Assembly: GCA_013306675.1 (NCBI GenBank)
Contig: JABLUY010000035.1
Location: 62,001 to 126,000, forward strand
Length of the DNA stretch: 64,000 bases
From: Thraustochytrium sp. TN22
Taxonomy: Eukaryota > Sar > Bigyra > Thraustochytrida > Thraustochytriidae
Direction: 5' to 3'
In this document: one piece after another, positions 12,201 to 21,200 of the stretch
Numbering within the stretch: position 1 is the stretch's first letter
How the letters are laid out: every line of letters starts with the position of its first letter
Made by a program: the position numbers and the translations under genes
The notes under the pieces: model-generated
Told to the model about the DNA's origin: nothing
Database searches by the model: none
Seen by the model: the letters and a program-made list of their open reading frames with translations, nothing else

Positions 12201-15200
12201 ACCCCGGAAGGGCAGTAGAGTCCGGCTGGGCAAGGCTGCGCCTGCATGACGGTCCGCGTCGTCGCGTTGGTCTTGCAGTAGTAGCCCGCGGGGCACACGC
12301 TACAGGTGCCAGCACCCGCCGCGGAGTAGTATCCCGCGTCGCAGGCCACCGGGTCGACCGTGCCAAGAATGCATTCGTGGCCTGCGGGACAGGTGGAGCA
12401 CGCTGGAGACGACTCGCCCTCCACGGATGCGTACGAGCCGGCCGGACAGGGCGTCGGTTCGGTGGCAGCCTCCTCGCAGTAGTTGCCTGCGTCACACGGC
12501 GTGCACTGTTCCTCCGCGCTCAGATCCGTGTCACCCGTGTACGTGCCAGCTGGGCACGGGAACTGGTCCGCGAGCTTGGTGTTTGTCGGGCAGAAGTGAC
12601 CCGCCGCGCAGAAGCCATTGGCATCGCCCGGGGAGCCCAGTCGACCGAGGCCGCCAGTGCAGTAGAAGCCCGGAGGGCAGTCTGTGCATTCGGAGGCGGC
12701 CGTCAGGCTGGTTGACGTTGTGTACGTTCCGGGCGGGCAGTCAAATTGTGTGGAAAAGCTTGTCCCGATGGGGCAGTAGTGACCCTGGGCGCAAGGGTCC
12801 GCGGATGCCCTGCTGACAGTGCCCTGAGGGCATGCAGAGCCGGCCGGACACAGCGTGCATTCTGTCCAGCTCGTGAGGGCGTTGCTCTCCGTGTAGTAGC
12901 CTTCTGGGCAGGGGTGCATGTCGGCGTCATAGGAGCCGGCAGGGCAGTAGTGACCTGCCTGGCACGTATAGCCCGTGTAGTCGACCATGCCCGTGAGGGG
13001 ACAGGTCCAGCCAGCCTCACAAGCGAGGCAGCTGGCCAGCAGGGGTCCACCTCCGAGCGGATTGTAGGTGCCTTCCGGGCACTCTGTTGGGGTAACAGAG
13101 CCCTCCGGGCAATAGCTGCCAGCCGGACATTCCATGCACCCTTCGTCGGAGGTGAGGCCCGTGACAACGCCACTATAGGTGCCACCAGGACACGGGTACT
13201 GGGTGGCGGAGGCCGTCCCAGCAAGACAGTAATAACCTGCCGGGCACGGCGTGTACGTGGACGAGCCCGCAGGCGCATACGAACCAGCCGGGCTCGAGAC
13301 GCAGGCCGTGGAGATCGCTGCTCCCGTGTTCGGGTTGTACGTGCCGCCTTGACAAGATTGCCAGGTCGAGGAGCCCTCCACACAATATGCGCCTGAAGGA
13401 CAGACAATCTCCTCTCCCTGGGCCGTACCTGACTCGCAATAGAAGCCTGCTGGACAGGACTCACATGCATCCTGCGCGGTGGACTTGCCCGGGCCGGTGC
13501 CCCTCGAGCCACTCGGGCAATTGATGATACCATCGTTGGGTGGCAAGCAGTAGGTCCCATCGGGGCAGATGTCTGCCTCCGGCGATGGATTGGTGGATCC
13601 CGAGCTGCACCAGTAGCCGGGGTCGCACGCCGTACACGCGGTGGCGCCGGCGTAGCTGTAGTACCCTGCGGGGCAGATTGCCGGGTCCACGGTGGCTGCA
13701 TCGGCGCAAAAGTAGCCAGCCGGGCACTCCGTGCAGTCGGTCTGGCTGATGTCCGGCGAGTACGTGCCTGGGCCGCATTCGGCCGGACTCTGGTTGATGT
13801 CCGGGCACGCGCTGCCCGCTGGGCAGTCGTGGCAAAGCGCATCGGCCTGGAGCGAGTACTCGCCGGCCTCACAGAGGCCAAGCGGCCCGAGCTCCGGCGT
13901 GCAGTACTCACCAGCCGGGCATTCCGTACAAACGGAGTCGCCGCCGGTAGCGTACTCGCCGCTGGCGCATGGAATCTGAACGTCCTGATCCGTGTACGGG
14001 CATGCGTAGCCCGCAGGGCATTGCGTGCAAGCGCTGTCGCCGTCGAGCGAGAAGCTACCGAGCGCGCACGCGTCGGCAACCGTCGGCGCACGATTTGTCT
14101 CGAGACACTTGAAGCCTGCCGGGCAGACGATGCACGAGGCCATGCCGGCAAGCGAGTAGGTGCCGGGAGAACAGTCCTGGATGCTGGTGCCGTCGGCATT
14201 TGGGCAACGCTTGCCGGCGAGACAGTTGGTGCAGTTGGTGGCCCCACCGAGCGAGTAGGTGCCTGTCGTACAGTCCTCCTCCACATTCTGGTCTGTGTAA
14301 GGGCATGCTTTGCCTGCCGGACACACGGTGCAGTCGCTCTGGCCGTCGAGCGAGTATTGGCCTGCGCTGCAGAAACCAGTGATTTGCGTCGTGGAGCAGG
14401 ACGAGCCGGCTGGGCAGCTCGTACAGGCGTCCTGACGCGAAAAACTGTAATGACCGGATGGGCACGGGAGAGGTGCGGTGGCGCCAGCCGGGCAGTAGTG
14501 GCCCATGGTGCAGTCTGTGCAAAGCAGATTGATGCCGTACTGGCCGGCCGGGCAGTTCGGTACCGCTGGGTTCTCGTAGCGGCGCACGATGAGCAGCTGC
14601 GACGGCGAGAAGCGAGCGTCCTCGGCGTCGTAAGCGGGGTCAGCGCTGGAGGCGCTGTGCTGAAGGATCGTGATGGCAGAGGCCAGATCATAGGCGTTAT
14701 CGTCGTCTGACTCCTTGGCGCTCACCTGCACGATCTGCGGATCGCTCCAATTGCCGCTCGTGAAGGTAATTTGCGGCGTGAGGACCTCCACGAGGTCCGT
14801 ATTCGGGTTGGAAATGGAGATGACGACGTCGGCGAGCGGCTGCGAGTTGAGTTGAATCTCATAGTAGCCGGATTGGCCGTTCTCAGTGACGTACACGGTT
14901 TGCTCCGAGAGCACAATCTCGGGCAGATCGGCGTCGTACACGACAGTCTCGATCGTATCGGAGGGCCAGAAGACCACGTAGGCCGAGTCTGCGTACGGGT
15001 CCCCGCTGCCGCTGTCTACGGAGACGACGAGGTCGAACGAGGACGTCGCGGCGCCGCGGTAGATGTTGTCACGCGGGTACACAACGCCGACGGTCTGGGC
15101 AAGGTTCCAGGTCAGCGAATCAAAGGTGAGCACACTCGGCGTGATGGTGAGTGCGGAGCCGTCCTCGAGGACCTCGCTGGTCACGCGTACCGTGACGGTC

Positions 15201-18200
15201 CCAGAAGTGGGCGCCACGCCCAGCTTCAGGTAGAAGTCGCTTGTCACATCGGTGCCCTCAACCACATCCAGCGTGGCGGCCGACATGACCACACGCGGAT
15301 GGGCCGAGCCGTACCAATCAACCGCGTAATCGGACACCGCCGCGGACGCATAGAGCGAGTCAGAGGTGCTCACGGCATGACTGATGTAGACCAAGGCGTA
15401 GTTGACGTTGTTCACGTCGGCGGCGTCGGCCGCCGTCACGGTGACGGTGACGGCGGACGGGTCTGTATTTGCCGCAAAGACGATCTCGTCCGGGGTGATG
15501 GTGACAAGGGCCGGCTGGTCGGCGCTGAGCGAGATGGTGACGCTCTCGGTGGGCGCGCTGGTGAGAGACACGGTGTAGGTGGCGTCCTGCGCACCACCGC
15601 CGCCGTGCAGGCCCTGGCGAACAGTCCCGCTTACCGAGGAGAGCGCGATGGCAGCCGCATCCACTTCAAGGACGTCCACGCTCAGACGCGACGCGGGCCT
15701 GTACGTAATGTACGTCGCATCGGCGTATGGCGTATCGCTGTTGGCCGTGTCGACCACCACATCGACGTTGAAGCTCATGCTGGAGGCGCCCTGATAGACG
15801 TTGTCGCGTGGGTAGCTGATCGAGACCGTCTGTTCCGTGGACCAGTCCGAGGTGGTGAAGGTAAGCGTGAGCGGCGAGAGCGTGAGCGCCGAACCGTCGG
15901 CGAGGGCGGTGCTGGTCAAGTCGACGATGACATTGCCGGAACCGGGCGGCGCGCCGAGCTTGATATCGAGCTCTCCTGCCGTGCCGCCCTCCACCAGGTC
16001 GAAGGACGCGGCCGACATGATGACCCGCGGTTGCGGCGTCCCGTACCAGTCGAGCTTAAAGTCCGGGACGTCGAAGCTGTCAAAGTGGGCGTCAGAGCTC
16101 GCAACCGTGTGCGCAATGTAGATGAGATCGTAGTTGACGTCGCTGACGACGGTCGGATCCGCCGCACTGAGCGTGACTGTCACAGGTGAGACGGCCTGAT
16201 TAGCAAGGAAGCTAATCTCGCTCGGGGAGACGGACACAAGGGATGGGTTGTCCGCGGCGAGCGAGATGGTCACGTCGCTCACCGGGACGCTGGAAAGCAC
16301 AACGTTGTATTGTGCGTCTGCCTTGCCGGCGCCCCCAATGGCTCCCTGATAAACGGCGCCATTAGCTGTGGAGAGCGTGACAGTCGCTGTGTCGGCCTCG
16401 ATCACCTCGACTGAGATCGTGTCCGCGGGCCAGAAGAGAACCCAGGAAGGGTCGTACGGGGCGCTGCTGGCTGGATCAACGCTCAGCGTCAGCGTGAAGT
16501 CTACGACATCACTCCCACGATAATAATTGTCCTGCGGGTAGGACACGGTGATTGTCTGCTCGGTGTTCCAGTTGGCCGTCGTGAAGCTCAGCGAGCTGGT
16601 CGAAAGCGTTAATACCGCGCTATCTGATAGCGTGCTGCTCGTGAGATCCACGACGACGCTATCGGAGGAAGGCTGGCTATCGAGGCGAACGGTGAACGAG
16701 GTGGTGTCGCTGCCCTCTTCCAGTTCGAGCGTCGAGACGGACGCAATGACGCGAGGCCGGGTTGCGCCATACCAGTCCGCGATAAAGTCGGGCACGCTGG
16801 CGCTGGTATACGCAGCATCGCTACTGCTCACTACATGGGAGAGGCGCACGGTGTCGAAGCCGACATCGAAGACAACGGTCGGATCCGCGGCGGATACCGT
16901 AATGGTCTCGCTCGACGGGCTCGCACCCGCCAGGAAGGTGACCGACGACGGCGATACTGACACCAGTGAGGCGTCATCGGCCGTAATGCTTATAACGACG
17001 TCCTCGTCGGGGATACTGGTCAGCGTGAGGGCGTAGGTGGCGTCTAAGGCGCCTGAACCCCCGATGACGCCCTGCCGCACGATGCCCGTGATGGCCGAGA
17101 TGGTCACCGCAGGCGCATCGGCCTCAATCACGTCCACCTGCACCGTCGACGACGGCTGGAAGTCCACGTTGCCCGCTGTCGCATACGGCTCGCCACTCGA
17201 CCCGTCCACGCTCACCGTCAGTGTGAACGAGGTCGTCGCGGCGTCGCGATAGATGTTGTCGCGAGGGTATGAGACCTCCACCGTCTGCTCCGTGTTCCAG
17301 TTCGCCGTCGTGAACGTCAACGAGCTCGCGGAGAGCGTCAGCGCCGCGCTGTCCGACAGCGTGCTGCTCGTGAGCGTGACGATGACATCGTCACTGGACG
17401 GCGCGATGCCGAGCTTCACTGTGAGCGTCTTGGCACTGCTGGCGCCCTCGAGCACGTCAAGCTCGGCGGCGGACACCACGACGGAGGGCATAGAGGCGCC
17501 GTACCAGCTTCCCGCGAAGCTCTTGACTGTCGCGCTGTCGTACGAGGCGTCCGAGCTCGTCACCGCGTGCGCGATGGTCACGACGTCGTACTCGACGTCC
17601 GAGACGGACTCGGCGCTTGCAGCGGACACCGTGATGGTCTGCGTCGCGGACACCGTGCCCGCCGTGATCGTGAAAGAGGATGGCGAGATGGTCACCAGCG
17701 ACGCGTCACTCGGCGTGAGGTCAACTTGCACGTCTTGCAGCGGCGTCGTCGCGAACGACAGCGTGTACGAGGCGGAGGCGGCGCCGGCACCGCCGTAGAC
17801 ACCCTGCGTGATGGTGCCCGACGACGCGGAGAGCGTGATGGCCGCCTCGTCGATCTCGGCCACGGTGACTGCGAGGGTGGAAGACGGCGAGAAGGCCACG
17901 TAGGTGTCATCGTCGTAAGGCGCGCCACCCGTAACGGCGAGCGAGACACTGAAGGACATGGTGGCGGCGCCGCGGTCGACGAAGTCGCGCGCGTAGGAGA
18001 CCGTGATGGTCTGGTCCTGGTTGTAGTCGCCAGAGGCAAACTCGAGGCTTGCGGGCGAGAATGTGAGTGTCTGCCCGTCGACTGTGGAGCTCGCCGGTGT
18101 GATGGTGACAGCAGACGCCGGCGCCTCGTCGAGGCGGACAGTGAAGGTGGTGGAGCCAGCCTCGTCGAAGCTGAGCGCCGACCTGGACACGATGACGCTC

Positions 18201-21200
18201 GGGCGCATGGTGCCGTGCCAGCTCATCACAAAGTCCGGCACGGCCGCGGCGTCGTACGCTGCGTCCGAGCTGGTCACAAGATGCACGAGCCGCACCGTGT
18301 CGAAGCTGATGTCGTGGACCGCGGTGGGATCGACCGCGGAGACCGTAATAGTCTCGGTCGATGGGCTCGCACCCGCCGTGAAGGTGAGCGACGCCGGCGA
18401 GACGGTCACCAGCGTGGCATCGTCGGGGGTGATGCTGATGACGACGTCCTCGTCTGGGATGCTGGTCAGGGTGAGGGTGTAGGCGGCGTCCTGAGCGCCG
18501 GCGCCCGCGAAGTCCGCCTGGCGCACGGTGCCTGTGACGGCCGAGATGGTCACCGCAGGCGCATCGGCCTCAATCACGTCCACCTGCACCGTCGACGACG
18601 GCTGAAAGTCCACGTTGCCCGCCGTCGCATACGGCTCGCCACTCGACCCGTCCACGCTCACCGTCAGTGTGAACGAGGTCGTCGCGGCGTCGCGATAGAT
18701 GTTGTCGCGAGGGTACGAGACCTCCACCGTCTGCTCCGTGTTCCAGTTCGCCGTCGTGAACGTCAACGAGCTTGCGGAGAGCGTCAGCGCCGCGCTGTCC
18801 GACAGCGTGCTGCTCGTGAGCGTGACGATGACATCGTCACTGGACGGCGCGATGCCGAGCTTCACTGTGAGCGTCTTGGCACTGCTGGCGCCCTCGAGCA
18901 CGTCGAGCTCGGCGGCGGACACCACGACGGAGGGCATGGACGCGCCGTACCAGCTTCCCGCGAAGCTCTTGACTGTCGCGCTGTCGTACGAGGCGTCCGA
19001 GCTCGTCACCGCGTGCGCGATGGTCACAACGTCAAACTCGACGTCCGAGACGGACTCGGCGCTTGCAGCGGACACCGTGATGGTCTGCGTCGCAGACACC
19101 GTGCCCGCCGTGATCGTGAAAGAGGACGGCGAGATGGTCACCAGCGACGCGTCGCTCGGCGTGAGGTCAACCTGCACGTCTTGCAGTGGCGTCGTCGCGA
19201 ACGACAGCGTGTACGAGGCGGAGGCGGCGCCGGCACCGCCGTAGACACCCTGCGTGATGGTGCCCGACGACGCGGAGAGCGTGATGGCCGCCTCGTCGAT
19301 CTCGGCCACGGTGACTGCGAGGGTGGAAGACGGCGAGAAGGCCACGTAGGTGTCATCGTCGTAAGGCGCGCCACCCGTAACGGCGAGCGAGACACTGAAG
19401 GACATGGTGGCGGCGCCGCGGTCGACGAAGTCGCGCGCGTAGGAGACCGTGATGGTCTGGTCCTGGTTGTAGTCGCCAGAAGCAAACTCGAGGCTTGAGG
19501 GCGAGAATGTGAGTGTCTGCCCGTCGACAGTGGAGCTCGCCGGCGTGATGGTGACAGCAGACGCCGGTGCCTCGTCGAGGCGGACGGTGAAGGTGGCGGA
19601 GCCAGCCTCGTCGAAGCTGAGCGCCGACCTGGACACGATGACGCTCGGGCGCATGGTGCCGTGCCAGCTCATCACAAAGTCCGGCACGGCCGCGGCGTCG
19701 TACGCTGCGTCCGAGCTGGTCACAAGATGCACGAGCCGCACCGTGTCGAAGCTGACGTCGTAGACCGCGGTGGGATCGACCGCGGAGACCGTTATGGTCT
19801 CGGTCGATGGGCTCGCACCCGCCGGGAAGGTGAGCGACGCCGGCGAGACGGTCACCAGTGCGGCATCGTCGGGGGTGATGCTGATGACGACGTCCTCGTC
19901 GGGGATACTGGTCAGGGTGAGGGTGTAGGCGGCGTCTAAGGCGCCGGCGCCCGCGAAGTCCGCCTGGCGCACGGTGCCTGTGACGGCCGAGATGGTCACC
20001 GCAGGCGCATCGGCCTCAATCACGTCCACCTGCACCGTCGACGACGGCTGAAAGTCCACGTTGCCCGCTGTCGCATACGGCTCGCCACTCGACCCGTCCA
20101 CGCTCACCGTCAGTGTGAACGAGGTCGTCGCGGCGTCGCGATAGATGTTGTCGCGAGGGTACGAGACCTCCACCGTCTGCTCCGTGTTCCAGTTCGCCGT
20201 CGTGAACGTCAACGAGCTTGCGGAGAGCGTCAGCGCTGCGCTGTCCGACAGCGTGCTGCTCGTGAGCGTGACGATGACATCGTCACTGGACGGCGCGATG
20301 CCGAGCTTCACTGTGAGCGTCTTGGCACTGCTGGCGCCCTCGAGCACGTCGAGCTCGGCGGCGGACACCACGACGGAGGGCATAGAGGCGCCGTACCAGC
20401 TTCCCGCGAAGCTCTTGACTGTCGCGCTGTCGTACGAGGCGTCCGAGCTCGTCACCGCGTGCGCGATGGTCACGACGTCGTACTCGACGTCCGAGACGGA
20501 CTCGGCGCTTGCAGCGGACACCGTGATGGTCTGCGTCGCGGACACCGTGCCCGCCGTGATCGTGAACGTGGAAGGCGAGATGGTCACTAATGACGCGTCG
20601 CTCGGCGTGAGGTCAACCTGCACGTCTTGCAGCGGCGTCGTCGCGAACGACAGCGTGTACGAGGCGGAGGCGGCGCCGGCACCGCCGTAGACACCCTGCG
20701 TGATGGTGCCCGACGACGCGGAGAGCGTGATGGCCGCCTCGTCGATCTCGGCCACGGTGACTGCGAGGGTGGAAGACGGCGAGAAGGCCACGTAGGTGTC
20801 ATCGTCGTAAGGCGCGCCACCCGTAACGGCGAGCGAGACACTGAAGGACATGCTGACGGCGCCGCGGTCGACGAAGTCGCGCGCGTATGAGACCGTGATG
20901 GTCTGGTCTTGGTTGTAGTCGCCAGAAGCAAACTCAAGGCTTGCGGGCGAGAACGTGAGTGTCTGACCGTCGACAGTGGAGCTCGCCGGCGTGATGGTGA
21001 CAGCAGACGCCGGTGCCTCGTCGAGGCGGACGGTGAAGGTGGCGGAGCCAGCCTCGTCGAAGCTGAGCGCCGACCTGGACACGATGACGCTCGGGCGCAT
21101 GGTGCCGTACCAGCTTACGTCGAAGTCAGGAACAGTGATGGAATGATATGCCGTGTCACCGCTGCTGACGTCGTGGGCAAGCTGGACGGTGTCGAAGCTG

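Noticed and set aside
17567-19498. 643-codon plus-strand frame over the 1,446-bp repeats
   Set aside because: It is a repeat-driven shadow of the giant gene and recurs with the same 1,446-bp period.
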